From: JAXMHB01 sp046346965
GTDB taxonomy: Bacteria > Pseudomonadota > Gammaproteobacteria > Xanthomonadales > SZUA-5
Reading direction: 5' to 3'
Length of the DNA: 64,000 nt
Assembly: GCA_046346965.1 (NCBI GenBank)
Contig: JAXMHB010000010.1
Span: forward strand, 62,001 to 126,000
This document shows positions 1 to 8,387 of the stretch, in pieces. Numbering within the stretch: position 1 is the stretch's first letter; the number at the start of each line of letters is the position of its first letter. Below the pieces are notes generated by a model, which saw only the letters and a program-made list of their open reading frames with translations, was not told the origin of the DNA and did not search any database. The position numbers and the translations under genes were made by a program.

Positions 1-2069
1 GCATCGTCGCGGTGGACTACTACAACCTCAACAATTCCGGTTTCGGCACGCTGGTGGCGCTGTCCGCCACGCCCAGCGCACCTGCCTTCCACTCGGCCCT
101 GCTCAGCGAGAACCCGGATTTGCCGCGCACGCTGGCGGTGGGCCCCTACCCTTTTCGCATGACGTTCACGCCGCGCGGCATGCAGGTACTGACGCCGTTC
201 ACGCACCCGGACGACGAGGCTGCGCCGATAGGCGCCGGCGGGCAGCGCGTCGGCAAGTTCACCCATCCTTCCGGCGCGCCCGGCAACGACCTGCTGGTGG
301 TCTGGAGCCCCGGCCCGGTGAACCATCTGGATCGCCCCACGCCGTTTCCGCGCATCGACGCCGGCCTGTACCGCATCGCCGGCAGTGCGGTGATCGACAG
401 CCCTGGCCAGTTGCAGCTGATCAAGAACGATCCCAACTACAACGAGGTGTGGCCACGCGCCGTGGTGCCCTACGCCGCCATTCACGGCGTACCGGCGCCG
501 GCCAGTCGCCCGTGGCTGCCGAATGACGGCAGCGCGGACGCCCGCTTGCCCGAGGGCACGCCTTACGGGCTGGTGGGATCGAGCAGCGTCTACAAGCGCG
601 AGAGCTTCCCGGGCTACAGCCGGCCGGGCTATGAGAGCTATCAGGGCCTGGATGCCTTCAACACCGCCGAGAACGAGCAGAGCCCGAATTGGGCAACGCA
701 GGGCGCCGACGCCGGTCGCTACAGTAACAGCGAGATCTGGGCGCTGCGCGTGGTGGCGATGGAACCCAACACGCACCGCTCCTACGGCCCCAACGAGGGC
801 GCGCAGTTCTACTCGCACGCCAATGAGCGCTTACGCATTCTCGGCGAGATTCCGCTGCGCAAGCACGATGCCCAGGGGCAAATCGTGCTCGATCCGGAGG
901 GCAATCCGGACACCAGTTTCCTGTTCAAGCTGCCAGCGGACACGCCATTCACCTTCCAACTGCTGGATCGGCGCGGCATGTTGCTGAGCGCCTCGCAGAC
1001 CTGGCATCAGCTGCGCCCGGGCGAGAAGCGCGTCGATTGCGGCGGTTGCCACGCGCACTCGCAGGCGCCGCTCGATTTTGCGCAAACCGCGGCCGCGGCG
1101 CCCGACTTTCCGGTCTCCGATCTCGGCGCCAGCACGCCGCTGCTGGTCCCAGCCGCCAACGGCGATCCCGGCCTGCGTGTCGAGCCGGTTGGCGCCGTAA
1201 ATGTGGAGTTCGTGCGCGACATCCGCCCGCTGCTGCAGCGCTCCTGCGTCAGCTGCCATAGTGGATCAACGCCGGCCGGCGCGCTGAATCTGGCCGATCT
1301 GACGGCGGTGGGCGGCTTGCCCGGGGATTACTACCGACTGGCGGCTGACACCAATGCGCTGTTTGGCTACCCGCCGTTGATCGGCAGCTGGCGCCAGACC
1401 AACACCAGCCGCTATGTGCGCGCCTTCCAAAGCCGCCGCAGCCTGTTGATCTGGAAGCTCTACGGCCAGCGCCTGGACGGCTGGAGCAATGCCGATCACC
1501 CCACCGAGTCGGTGCCCGGCAATGTCGCCACCTTGCCGGCTGGCGCCGATCCCTCGCTGGCCGACCTCGACTACACCGGCGCCGCGATGCCGCCGCCGGG
1601 CGCGTCCGTGCCGCCCTTGAGCGAGGAGGAAAAGCTGCGCTTCGCGCGCTGGATCGACCTCGGCGCGCCGATCGACACCGGATCGGGCAGCGCCGCCGCA
1701 CTTGGCTGGATGCTGGACGAAATCCGCCCCACGCTGACGCTGTCGACGCCACGGGCCGGCACCCAGGCCGGCCCCTTGCGCACCATCGACTTCGGCATGG
1801 CCGATGCCTACAGCGGCATCGACGCCGCCAGCCTCGATGTGCGGGCCGATTTCGCCATCAACGGGCGACCCGCCGGCAGCGCGCTGGCCGACCTGGCCCA
1901 GGCCCGCGGCGACGGCCGCTATCGCATCGTCCTCAACACGCCCTTGCTCAGCCTCCCGCGCGCCACCGTGACCGTCAGCGTTGCTGACCGCCAGGGTAAT
2001 GTGCAGCGCATCGAGCGGCGCTTTGCGCTGGCAGGCGACAGCGTGTTCGCCGATGGCTTCAATCCTTGA
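1..2069 (+). CDS. Secreted protein with two CxxCH haem motifs, 5' truncated (hydrazine synthase alpha-like)
   Basis: The reading frame is open from the window edge, so the true start lies outside; the GTG at 12 is only the first possible start in view. Counting from it, CGGCH lies near residue 343 and CVSCH near 412. Both are c-type haem attachment motifs, so the protein is probably periplasmic or surface exposed. The layout (long beta-rich N-terminal part, then CxxCH motifs) recalls proteins annotated as hydrazine synthase alpha-subunit-like; this does not imply anammox. The protein ends in FADGFNP, a C-terminal motif I associate with secreted proteins of this lineage. It runs 11 bases into the convergent YjbR gene. 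The substrate is unknown. Confidence 0.6.
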   Translation, partial: IVAVDYYNLNNSGFGTLVALSATPSAPAFHSALLSENPDLPRTLAVGPYPFRMTFTPRGMQVLTPFTHPDDEAAPIGAGGQRVGKFTHPSGAPGNDLLVVWSPGPVNHLDRPTPFPRIDAGLYRIAGSAVIDSPGQLQLIKNDPNYNEVWPRAVVPYAAIHGVPAPASRPWLPNDGSADARLPEGTPYGLVGSSSVYKRESFPGYSRPGYESYQGLDAFNTAENEQSPNWATQGADAGRYSNSEIWALRVVAMEPNTHRSYGPNEGAQFYSHANERLRILGEIPLRKHDAQGQIVLDPEGNPDTSFLFKLPADTPFTFQLLDRRGMLLSASQTWHQLRPGEKRVDCGGCHAHSQAPLDFAQTAAAAPDFPVSDLGASTPLLVPAANGDPGLRVEPVGAVNVEFVRDIRPLLQRSCVSCHSGSTPAGALNLADLTAVGGLPGDYYRLAADTNALFGYPPLIGSWRQTNTSRYVRAFQSRRSLLIWKLYGQRLDGWSNADHPTESVPGNVATLPAGADPSLADLDYTGAAMPPPGASVPPLSEEEKLRFARWIDLGAPIDTGSGSAAALGWMLDEIRPTLTLSTPRAGTQAGPLRTIDFGMADAYSGIDAASLDVRADFAINGRPAGSALADLAQARGDGRYRIVLNTPLLSLPRATVTVSVADRQGNVQRIERRFALAGDSVFADGFNP

Positions 2070-2406
2070 GAACGCGTGCGCGCTTCGCCGGCACTTTCGC
2101 TGCGGCATGGGCGTAGGCCTGTTCGATCAGGCGCAGCAGGGTGCTCTCACGCGCCAGCGGCAGCTGCGCCCGTACGCCCAGAATCTTGCTGCCCCAGGGC
2201 AAGGGTTCCAGAAACTCCGGATCCAGCGACAGCGCCAGCTCGCGCTCGTGGTCGGGCAGAAAGATGTGCAGCCATTCGCCACCCGGCGGCAGGGTGACAA
2301 AGATCCTGCCGCGCACCCGAAAAGACCCGAAGTGGTGATGCGGTTCCTCGGTGGTGTCCGGCCATCCCAATACGATGGCGCGGACGGTTTCCAGTTCAAC
2401 CGCCAT
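2059..2406 (-). CDS. MmcQ/YjbR family protein
   Basis: A 115-residue protein starting MAVELETVR and ending RARVLKD. The N-terminal motif with GWPDTTEEPHHHFGSFRV, followed by GRIFVTLPP, matches the small MmcQ/YjbR family, a double-wing DNA-binding-like fold of unclear role. I start at the ATG at 2406 because the longer frame upstream gives unlikely low-complexity protein and the family normally begins just before this motif. It is convergent with the preceding gene, the two stops overlapping by 11 bases. Its function is not established in the family. Confidence 0.7.
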   Translation of the reverse strand: MAVELETVRAIVLGWPDTTEEPHHHFGSFRVRGRIFVTLPPGGEWLHIFLPDHERELALSLDPEFLEPLPWGSKILGVRAQLPLARESTLLRLIEQAYAHAAAKVPAKRARVLKD

Positions 2407-2546
2407 ACAAGTGCTCCTGTACGCTGTGGCGCGGGCGCCAGAGTCCGCAGATTGCGGCATTACAGTTGGGAACTCTTTCCCTATGCTCCGTATCTGACTG
2501 CGGTCGCCGCGATGGCGACGCTCATCATGCTCGCACAGGGGAACCC

Positions 2547-3278
2547 ATGACCATCTCAAGAATTCGGATTGCGCTCGCGCTGGCGGCAGGACTGCTTTTG
2601 ACCGCTTGCGCGACGCGTCCGCCGCAGCAGAGCTTCAATCGTGAGGCCCATGCGGATATACACCGCATCGAAGTGCTCACCATGCCGCAAGCCAATGTGC
2701 GCTTGCATGTCGCCAACCATCCGGGCTACAGCTTCGGATTGATTGGCACGCTGATTACCGAGGCCAATCGCGAAGGCAAGGAAGATTGGCTGCAGGAAAC
2801 CGTGCGCAAGGTCGGCTTCAACCAATTCGAGACGTTGCGCGCCACGCTGGATGCGGAAATGCGCGAGAAGGGCTATGAGCTGATCTGGCCCGATCCCCTG
2901 ACCGACAGCGACAAACGCATCAAGCGCGACGATTGGGCCCTGCGCAAAGCCTATCGCCCGGGCCAGGCAGATGCACTGCTTGATATCGGATTCATGTACG
3001 TGGGTTACGCAGCCGCGGGCTCCGGCAAGGGCGAACCCTACCGGCCGACGGTGCAGATGGCGGTGCGCCTATTGGCGGCCGACGGCAAGACCGTGCTGTT
3101 TACCGATCAGATTCGCTATCACAATGTACTCGCCGACGCACAAGCGATCATCATTGAGCCCGACCCGACCTACGCCTACCCGAAGTTCGACGATCTGAAA
3201 GCCACCGGTGAGAGCAGCATCGAAGGCCTGCGTATCGCGGTGGAGGAAACGGCACGCACCTTGGCGAAGCAATTCTGA
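2547..3278 (+). CDS. Outer-membrane-type lipoprotein, unknown function
   Basis: A 243-residue protein. The N-terminus has a basic start, a hydrophobic stretch and the lipobox LLTAC (Cys near residue 20), so it should be exported and lipidated. The rest is soluble with no catalytic motif I recognise. The ATG at 2547 follows a G-rich stretch (cacagggga) and begins the signal peptide directly. Its stop overlaps the start of the next lipoprotein gene by one base (TGATG), so the two are translationally coupled and probably act together in the envelope. Confidence 0.75.
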   Translation: MTISRIRIALALAAGLLLTACATRPPQQSFNREAHADIHRIEVLTMPQANVRLHVANHPGYSFGLIGTLITEANREGKEDWLQETVRKVGFNQFETLRATLDAEMREKGYELIWPDPLTDSDKRIKRDDWALRKAYRPGQADALLDIGFMYVGYAAAGSGKGEPYRPTVQMAVRLLAADGKTVLFTDQIRYHNVLADAQAIIIEPDPTYAYPKFDDLKATGESSIEGLRIAVEETARTLAKQF

Positions 3279-3922
3279 TGAGCACCCTGCATCGCATTTT
3301 CGCAGCGGCCGGCTTATTGGCGTTGGCGGGCTGCGCCAGCACGCTTGCCACGGCGCCGGTGCGCTATCAAGCCGATAGCGCCAAGTGCCTGGCGACCATC
3401 GACGCGATCCCGCCGCTGCCCATCCCACGCGCTGAAAAACGCACCGATGACTGGGCAAAACCGCAGAATTTCCAGCAGGCTGCCAGTTGCTTGTTGACCG
3501 CCGATGGGCAACCGGTACCGCTGCTGCTGCTGGCGGTCGATGGTCAGCCGCAGGAGATCCAGCTGGAATTCCTGATGCGCAGTCAGAGCGCGTTCGCGGC
3601 GGCCATTGACCTGCTGGATGCAGAGCGCCGCCCGCTGCGAAGCATTTCCTTCGCGGATCTGGTTCGGCGCGGTGCCTATTACAGCGGCACCGTCTTCCTG
3701 AATGCCGACGACAACCAGGTGCGCTTCCTCGCGCTGCGCCCGGACGCGCAGGCCGTCGGCGCCAGCGATGTCTCGGTGGTGGGACAGCGCCATACCGCCA
3801 CCAGTGTGTACGTCGCCAGCGGCGTGGTCTATGGCCTGACGATCACCACCGGCAGCGAGGCCAGGATCCAAACCTGGCTCAGCGAAGTGGGCGATTTTCG
3901 GGTCCGCTCACTGGCGCTCTGA
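3278..3922 (+). CDS. Lipoprotein, MalM-like
   Basis: A 214-residue protein with a lipobox (LALAGC, Cys near residue 19). The middle and C-terminal parts are predicted beta-rich, with LLDAERRPLRSISF followed by GTVFLNADDNQVRFL, a pattern recalling the periplasmic MalM (maltose operon protein) family. No maltose genes are near, so the family call is tentative and says nothing of substrate. It is coupled to the upstream lipoprotein gene by a one-base stop/start overlap and is the last gene before the accessory island. Confidence 0.6.
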   Translation: MSTLHRIFAAAGLLALAGCASTLATAPVRYQADSAKCLATIDAIPPLPIPRAEKRTDDWAKPQNFQQAASCLLTADGQPVPLLLLAVDGQPQEIQLEFLMRSQSAFAAAIDLLDAERRPLRSISFADLVRRGAYYSGTVFLNADDNQVRFLALRPDAQAVGASDVSVVGQRHTATSVYVASGVVYGLTITTGSEARIQTWLSEVGDFRVRSLAL

Positions 3923-4164
3923 TTCCGTCTAGCGTCATGGGTCCAGAGACGAGCAGCCCCTAGTGCTGTCGCGGGGACTGCTCAACACTGCCGAACTCGA
4001 TACGCAACCGCCTCGCCGCCCCTCAGGATCATCCGATCGCCGACCTCACTGGTGGCGAATGTCATGACGGGTGCCGGGGGCCTTGCCGGGCGGGTGGCGA
4101 CGTAGACGGTGCAGTCACCTGAGGCGGCGCAGACCACGCGCCCAGCGCCGCACCCAGATATCGA

Positions 4165-4670
4165 TTCGCCACAAAAATGCCTGCGGTCGGCCGCGCGGCG
4201 TGAGCGATTGGTGGCGATGGCCGACCTGTACCCCAAGCGGCTCTGCGATCTGTCGTGGTTCATGAAGCGCCTGGACGAGTACGTCGCGCGCCGCGCCAAC
4301 GCCGAGGACGGCGTCAATGGTCGATTCTGGGACGCGTGAGGCGGCGCGCTACGGCAGCATGCCGCCGGCGCCGACGACGCCAGCGCCCCCGTGGCGCTGG
4401 CCGGACTGCTTTGAGTGCCATCCGGCCCATCGTCGGCCTGTCAGTATTTCGGTTGCCGATGACGGAGGCCGAGTACATCCAACTGGTTGATTACACTGGC
4501 CGACAGATCCGACCGGACAAGCGCGGCGCCATACACCCAGCCGAACCGCCCGCCCTGCGCCGATTAGGACTCGATGCCAGCCACTGGACCGGACAGGTGA
4601 AGGGTGTCGGCTCGGCCTACTGGCGCATCGTCGGCGGCGCCGAGACGATCAGCGAGGCCCGCGGACGCAG
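4165..4670 (+). pseudogene. RAYT copy A (REP-associated tyrosine transposase), decayed remnant
   Basis: Fragments in two frames match the intact RAYT copies further right. One frame gives LVAMADLYPKRLCDLSWFMK then EYVARRANAEDGVNGRFW before a stop near 4339. After a loss of about 100 bases the other frame gives IVGLSVFRLPMTEAEYIQL through to GSAYWRIVGGAE. The N-terminal half with the HUH motif and the stretch with the catalytic tyrosine are missing. This is the oldest and most damaged of the four copies and marks the left edge of the island. Confidence 0.75.
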
Positions 4671-4734
4671 GCCTCATCCGATAGCTATTGAGCATCGTTT
4701 TACCCACGCAAATCGATGCGTTCCTCAACGCATC

Positions 4735-5175
4735 CTACACGGGCTTGGTACCGCTACCCTCCGGAATGTGTGCGCGAGGCTCAGCAAGGTACCCACCTTC
4801 CACGCTACGCAATCGCAAGGCAGTGACCAAGCTTTCGAGAGCCTTTTCGAGGTCAGCAATCTCAACCCTTTCCCCGCACGATTCTAGAAAGTCTACCAAT
4901 CTCCAAGGACTAAAAAAGCTGGTCTCTGCGACGTTTTCTGAGACGTCCACAACTAAGTGGGGCGCGGGATATTCCCGCATAAATCGGAGACCGCATCCAT
5001 GTCGATGAAACGACCATGAGTCCCGCCCAATCGCAACCATCCCTCTTCGCGGAAAATCCAAGAGCCACTTAAAGTCCTTCGCCCCTGGAAACTGCGATCT
5101 AAAGGCTGCCATGAGTTCATCTTGCAAATCGACAAACATCTCGATTTGCTCAACCCTCAAAGGTGAGCACAACAT
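4735..5175 (-). CDS. Putative immunity protein (DUF6896-like)
   Basis: A 146-residue soluble protein starting MLCSPLRVEQIEMF. An AGGAGG ribosome site stands 5 bases before the ATG, fixing this start against longer frames. The core DSWSFHRHGCGLRF recalls the DUF6896 group, which I remember only loosely. The gene begins two bases after the stop of an orphan toxin-like tail (5178-5336), the usual order of a polymorphic toxin and its immunity gene. Codon use is less G+C-rich than in the flanking core genes. The immunity role is inferred from context. Confidence 0.5.
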   Translation of the reverse strand: MLCSPLRVEQIEMFVDLQDELMAAFRSQFPGAKDFKWLLDFPRRGMVAIGRDSWSFHRHGCGLRFMREYPAPHLVVDVSENVAETSFFSPWRLVDFLESCGERVEIADLEKALESLVTALRLRSVEGGYLAEPRAHIPEGSGTKPV

Positions 5176-5177
5176 AC

Positions 5178-5336
5178 CTACCTCCTGGCTTCGGCAACTT
5201 CCTCCAGCAGCTTGCGTCCCTCCTCTGGAGTAACTTCGTGAAACCTGACTGGAACCTCTTTTAAACCTGCCTGGACAGCGGCGCTTGCCCGATAGCAAAA
5301 GTTGCCGGGACTACTCTCCAGCTGGAGGACTGCGCC
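5178..5336 (-). pseudogene. Orphan C-terminal tail of a polymorphic toxin
   Basis: This frame has no start of its own. It opens after a TAA at 5337-5339 and encodes about 52 residues, including ESSPGNFCYRASAA and VPVRFHEVTPEEGRKLLEE, ending AEARR. Its stop is two bases before the start of the putative immunity gene, where the 3' end of a toxin gene would lie. I read it as the last piece of a toxin C-terminal domain whose body is lost. The toxin class cannot be told. Confidence 0.5.
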
Positions 5337-5362
5337 TTAGCACGGCGCACTTCAGGGTTTCC

Positions 5363-5830
5363 CTAGTCTCTCAAAGCGGAGCTCCTGATCACCGTTGACA
5401 CGCTTGACCTTGTGGTTTCAAATACATAGCTCTGCGCAACACACTCAAACGTTGAATCGTGAAACATGAAAATAAAGTGCGTCCTGCCTGCCTTGCTCCA
5501 TCCCCAACGTGAATTTTCAATCCTATAAAGTGCATAGGGTTCAAGGCCCTTATCTTCCAGAGGATGACCTCGGTCGTTACCACCTCCTCGGTAAAACAAA
5601 TGCTCGGTGACCCCACTAAAGGACAAAATACAACAATCTAGATCCTCAGTGTCTTCGCGAATCACCCGCGCATTTTGCCCGTCCCAGCCTTCCGGTGGCT
5701 CGTTCTCAAAAAAGTAAGCCACATTCACCCTACCCTCGCGAGCAATCAGCACTGGACATGGCGCCCGGCGCAAGCATTCCGGCACATCCTCAATCCAAAC
5801 CGCAACTTCGTTATCGCCTATCAGCCGCAT
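5363..5830 (-). CDS. Small hypothetical protein, possible immunity protein
   Basis: A 155-residue soluble protein if started at the ATG at 5830, which has GGAG about 8 bases upstream. The same frame continues upstream to a GTG at 5953, but that extension is encoded by a dispersed repeat (5876-5968), so I regard it as accidental. A native start may have been lost to the repeat. The C-terminal part contains THFIFMFHDSTFECVA, which looks like a conserved core, but I cannot name the family. It lies in the same strand and series as the other putative immunity genes. G+C is clearly lower than in the core genes. Confidence 0.45.
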   Translation of the reverse strand: MRLIGDNEVAVWIEDVPECLRRAPCPVLIAREGRVNVAYFFENEPPEGWDGQNARVIREDTEDLDCCILSFSGVTEHLFYRGGGNDRGHPLEDKGLEPYALYRIENSRWGWSKAGRTHFIFMFHDSTFECVAQSYVFETTRSSVSTVIRSSALRD

Positions 5831-5875
5831 AAAAAACTCCACTCCAGGGCAAGGAAAAACATACTCAAAATCCCG

Positions 5876-5968
5876 CGACACTCCCGCTAACCTCGAAATC
5901 TGCGAGCCGTGTCGCTCAAACCGACCCCGCGGCTTGCTAATCAGCCAAATCACGCGTGTCCTGATCTT
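5876..5968 (+). repeat. Solo copy of the RAYT tail repeat
   Basis: This stretch of about 90 bases starts ACTCCCGCTAACCTCGAAAT and ends near CGTGTCCTGAT. Closely similar copies follow RAYT-B (7776-7970) and RAYT-C (9528-9620). No RAYT gene stands next to this one, so it is either a solo element or what remains after loss of one. Its minus-strand sequence is read into the N-terminal extension of the gene at 5363-5830. Confidence 0.7.
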
Positions 5969-6015
5969 GGTGCTTGCTCAGCCCGCACGCTGAGCGCAAA
6001 CACCCAAACGTAGCT

Positions 6016-6044
6016 AGGCCCGCAGTTGCGGGCCTCGGCGTTTT
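6016..6044 (+). terminator. Hairpin followed by TTTT, orphan terminator-like
   Basis: A perfect 9-bp stem (AGGCCCGCA / TGCGGGCCT, 2-base loop) at 6016-6035 is followed by CGGCGTTTTC on the + strand. It has the form of a Rho-independent terminator but no + strand gene reads into it. It may be left from a lost + strand gene, or be part of a repeat. Confidence 0.35.
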
Positions 6045-6064
6045 CTGGGTGTACGCTTTTGAAA

Positions 6065-6409
6065 TCACAGCACATGCAGGTTATCTAGCTCAAAATCCAT
6101 TCGTTCGTTATAACCATCTACCAGCGTAAATTCGAGCGACAAGTCTGACCTGCCTTCCTCCACTGTCCACAAATCAAAACGGACAGAATACCTTAGTGGC
6201 GAGGAACCAGAAATCTCAATCACGTCGACATCTGCGAACGCATCAGCAGGAGGCGAAACGAGCGCGCGACCGTATTCGACTATCGCCGACGCCAGTACTT
6301 GCGAAGAAAGTCGTCCCTTGGATTCGCGTTCCAACTCGTCGTACCTGCCTGCAACGAGCAACGTGACGACATGCCGAACCGCTTCTTGGATCCGCTTGGT
6401 TGTCCTCAT
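6065..6409 (-). CDS. DUF7668-like protein, putative immunity protein
   Basis: A 114-residue protein. The N-terminal helix region RHVVTLLVAGRYDELE, the middle VEYGRAL, and the C-terminal block FDLWTVEEGRSDLSLE match my memory of the DUF7668 family. It starts three bases after the end of an orphan toxin-like tail (6412-6630), consistent with a toxin-immunity pair whose toxin body is gone. It should be cytoplasmic, with no signal peptide or membrane segment. The family's role is not established to my knowledge; the immunity reading is inference from context. Confidence 0.55.
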   Translation of the reverse strand: MRTTKRIQEAVRHVVTLLVAGRYDELERESKGRLSSQVLASAIVEYGRALVSPPADAFADVDVIEISGSSPLRYSVRFDLWTVEEGRSDLSLEFTLVDGYNERMDFELDNLHVL

Positions 6410-6411
6410 GG

Positions 6412-6630
6412 TCAGCGCGCTCTATTCCCTGGAATTCGAGTGCCAGTACTAAACGTCACTCCAATGGATCTGAAATAGGCATCCGCCCGCCTAATCAACA
6501 ATTTGGCTTCACCGACCGAGAGCCCAGCTGCCCTCAAGGCCCGATAGCCTATCCTTCGCTCCGCGCCATACGTACCACCCCCTCGACGCCGCTGGGCGGC
6601 AGTGGCTCGATTGTGGCGAGCCGGATCGAG
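6412..6630 (-). pseudogene. Orphan C-terminal tail of a polymorphic toxin
   Basis: The frame encodes IGYRALRAAGLSVGEAKLL, then ADAYFRSIGVTFSTGTRIPG and ends NRAR. Upstream it merges into the RAYT-B leader repeat near 6637, so the frame running to 6711 is a fusion with the repeat, not a gene. The stop is within three bases of the DUF7668-like start. Low-complexity residues before GGGTYGAERR suggest the native sequence is already damaged there. I infer a truncated toxin end; the toxin class is unknown. Confidence 0.5.
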
Positions 6631-6636
6631 GAGGAG

Positions 6637-6764
6637 CCGGATCGAGGACACGCAGCGTTCTGTGAGGCAGATCGAGGACACGCAGCGTTCTGTAGCAAAA
6701 TTCTTACACAACGACGCGACGAAATCCGACAGACAACGCCTCAGGGGCTCGGGATCATGGCGAC
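6637..6764 (+). repeat. RAYT-B leader repeat
   Basis: Two tandem copies of ATCGAGGACACGCAGCG separated by a few bases stand before the RAYT start. The same leader precedes RAYT-C (8388-8515) with one or two differences, and a shorter form precedes RAYT-D (10458-10541). The core AGGACACG recurs inverted (CGTGTCCT) at the far end of the RAYT unit, as expected of a REP-type element recognised by its transposase. Confidence 0.75.
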
Positions 6765-7715
6765 ATGACGCAAGCCCGCGCCCACACTGTCAGCACCGCG
6801 CAACAAGGCATGTACCACTGCGTGACCCGCTGTGTGCGTCGGGCGTGGTTATGCGGCGTTGATCCGTTGACTGGCAAGGATCACGACGCGCGCAAGCCGA
6901 TGATCGTGAACCGAATCCGGGAGTTGGGCGAGATCTTTGCGGTTGCGGTGTACGCCTATGCGGTGATGAGCAACCATCTGCACGTCGTCCTCTCGGTGTA
7001 ACCCGAACTGGCGCGAGCCTGGACAGATGACGAGGTCGCCGACCGCTGGGGGCGGCTGTTCCCGCTCAGCGACCCCGAGGGCCAAGATGCGCGGCGCGAG
7101 CGGCTGGTCGCGATGGCCGGCATGTATCGCAAGCGCCTCTGCGATCTGTCCTGGTTCATGAAGTGCCTGGACGAGTACGTCGCACGGCGCGCCAACGCCG
7201 AGGATGGCGTCAAAGGTCGATTTTGGGAGGGCCGTTTCAAGTGTCAGCTGCTCGCGGACGAACGCGCATTGGCGGCGGCAATGGCCTACGTGGACTTGAA
7301 CCCGGTGCGCGCTGGCATCGCCAAGAACGTCGAGCGCTCGGATCACACCAGCGTGCAGGCGCGCGCAGAAGGCTTGCGCGATCAGCCGGCGAGAGCGAAC
7401 GAAACCCTCCGGCCGATCGTCGGCTTGTCCGTGTTTAGGTTGCCGATGACGGAGGCCGAGTACATCCAACTGGTTGATTACACAGGCCGACTGATCCGAC
7501 CTGACAAACGCGGCGCAATTTCCGAGACGGAACCGCCCGCCCTGCGCCGGCTGGGACTCGATGCCAGCCACTGGACCGGACAAGTGAAGGGTGTCGGCTC
7601 GGCCTACTGGCGCATCGTCGGCGGCGCCGAGGCGATCGTGGAAAAGGCACAAGCCATCGGACAGGCGTGGATGAAAGGCATCGGCTATGCCCACTGGCTC
7701 GAAAAACTGAAGTGA
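6765..7715 (+). pseudogene. RAYT copy B (REP-associated tyrosine transposase) with in-frame TAA
   Basis: An IS200/Y1-type transposase reading frame of 316 codons, intact except for one TAA at 6999-7001. The HUH motif (SNHLHVV) ends just before the stop, and the catalytic tyrosine region (YVDLNPVRAGIA) lies after it, so the two halves of the active site are in separate frames of translation. An alternative start at 7113 would give only the C-terminal 200 residues. RAYTs act on REP hairpins by single-strand cleavage. The copy is probably inactive unless the stop is read through. Confidence 0.85.
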
Positions 7716-7735
7716 GCCGCTCAGCCAACGATTTT

Positions 7736-7970
7736 TGGCGCCGCGGGCGCCTGGGGGCGTTGGCACGACGCCAGAAGACACTCCCGCGAACCTCGAAATC
7801 TGCGCGCCGTGTCGCTCGATCCAGCCGCCCAACACGTCAAACGGCCAAATCTCGCGTGTCCTTATTTGCTTGCCAAATCTCGCGTGTCCTTATTTGATTA
7901 CGAGCCGTGTCGCTCAAACCGACCCCGCGGCTCGGCTTGCTAATCAGCCAAACCTCTCGTGTCCTGATTT
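7736..7970 (+). repeat. RAYT-B downstream hairpin and tail repeats
   Basis: A GC-rich palindrome (GGCGCC-GCG-GGCGCC, near 7738-7752) is followed by the approximately 90-base tail repeat from 7776. The block GCCAAATCTCGCGTGTCCTT then appears twice in tandem (about 7851-7895), and a second partial tail ends in CTCGTGTCCTGATT at 7970. The same palindrome and tail follow RAYT-C. The last part overlaps the 3' end of the MafI-like gene and supplies its stop codon. Confidence 0.7.
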
Positions 7971-8278
7971 TTCCCCAGACGTCGATCATACACGCGATCT
8001 ACCTCTCGTTCAGTCTTGAATCCGAGAATAAGGGCCGATTCTATCAACGAAACCGCCGAAGACCCGCTCAACTGAAGCCGGGAGCCTTCCAGAAGGCAAA
8101 CAAGAAACTCGAATGCCAAAACGGGCTCATTCGCATCCTCCGCAAACTCGCGAATTTGCTCAACCTGATCTTGAAACGACATACATCCTGGCCTGATACA
8201 AGCACTATCAGGTGGCTGTCCTTGAATATCCGCAAGAACGCGCACAATACTCTCCGAAACCCTGTCTAGTGTGTTCAT
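7940..8278 (-). CDS. MafI-like immunity protein
   Basis: A 112-residue protein, largely helical, starting MNTLDRVSESIVRVL. The middle, VLAFEFLVCLLEG followed by SLIESALILGF, resembles MafI, the immunity partner of MafB nuclease toxins. The start ATG overlaps the stop of a toxin tail by one base (TAATG), the tight coupling typical of toxin-immunity pairs. The last residues (KNQDTRGLAD) are encoded by the RAYT tail repeat, which also gives the stop, so the native C-terminus was cut by the repeat. It may still fold. The family call rests on memory of the pattern. Confidence 0.6.
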   Translation of the reverse strand: MNTLDRVSESIVRVLADIQGQPPDSACIRPGCMSFQDQVEQIREFAEDANEPVLAFEFLVCLLEGSRLQLSGSSAVSLIESALILGFKTEREVDRVYDRRLGKNQDTRGLAD

Positions 8279-8387
8279 TAACGCGGATTCCTTGGGCGAT
8301 TCGTAGGGTACCCTGTTACGATTCTGTCATCCTTGGTGCTCTTCACCACCTTAATCCGAACTCCATCTCGCTCAGCCTCGGCTGTAA
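8278..8387 (-). pseudogene. Orphan tail of an EndoU/BECR-type nuclease toxin
   Basis: About 36 codons with no start, ending at the TAA at 8280-8278 that overlaps the immunity ATG. The frame includes GVRIKVVKSTKDD then RIVTGYPTNRPRNP. A terminal strand with an IVT(A/G)YPTN motif is usual at the end of EndoU and related BECR-fold RNase toxins, and EndoU toxins are often paired with MafI immunity proteins. Sequence 5' of 8388 is the RAYT-C leader, so the element abuts the broken end of the toxin gene. Confidence 0.6.

Noticed and set aside
3982..4317. A 111-codon minus-strand frame over RAYT-A
   Set aside because: It is antisense to the RAYT remnant; the same shadow appears opposite the RAYT-B and RAYT-C copies.
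6849..7835. A 328-codon minus-strand frame opposite RAYT-B
   Set aside because: Shadow of the transposase; its N-terminus comes from the tail repeat. The + strand carries the HUH and tyrosine motifs.
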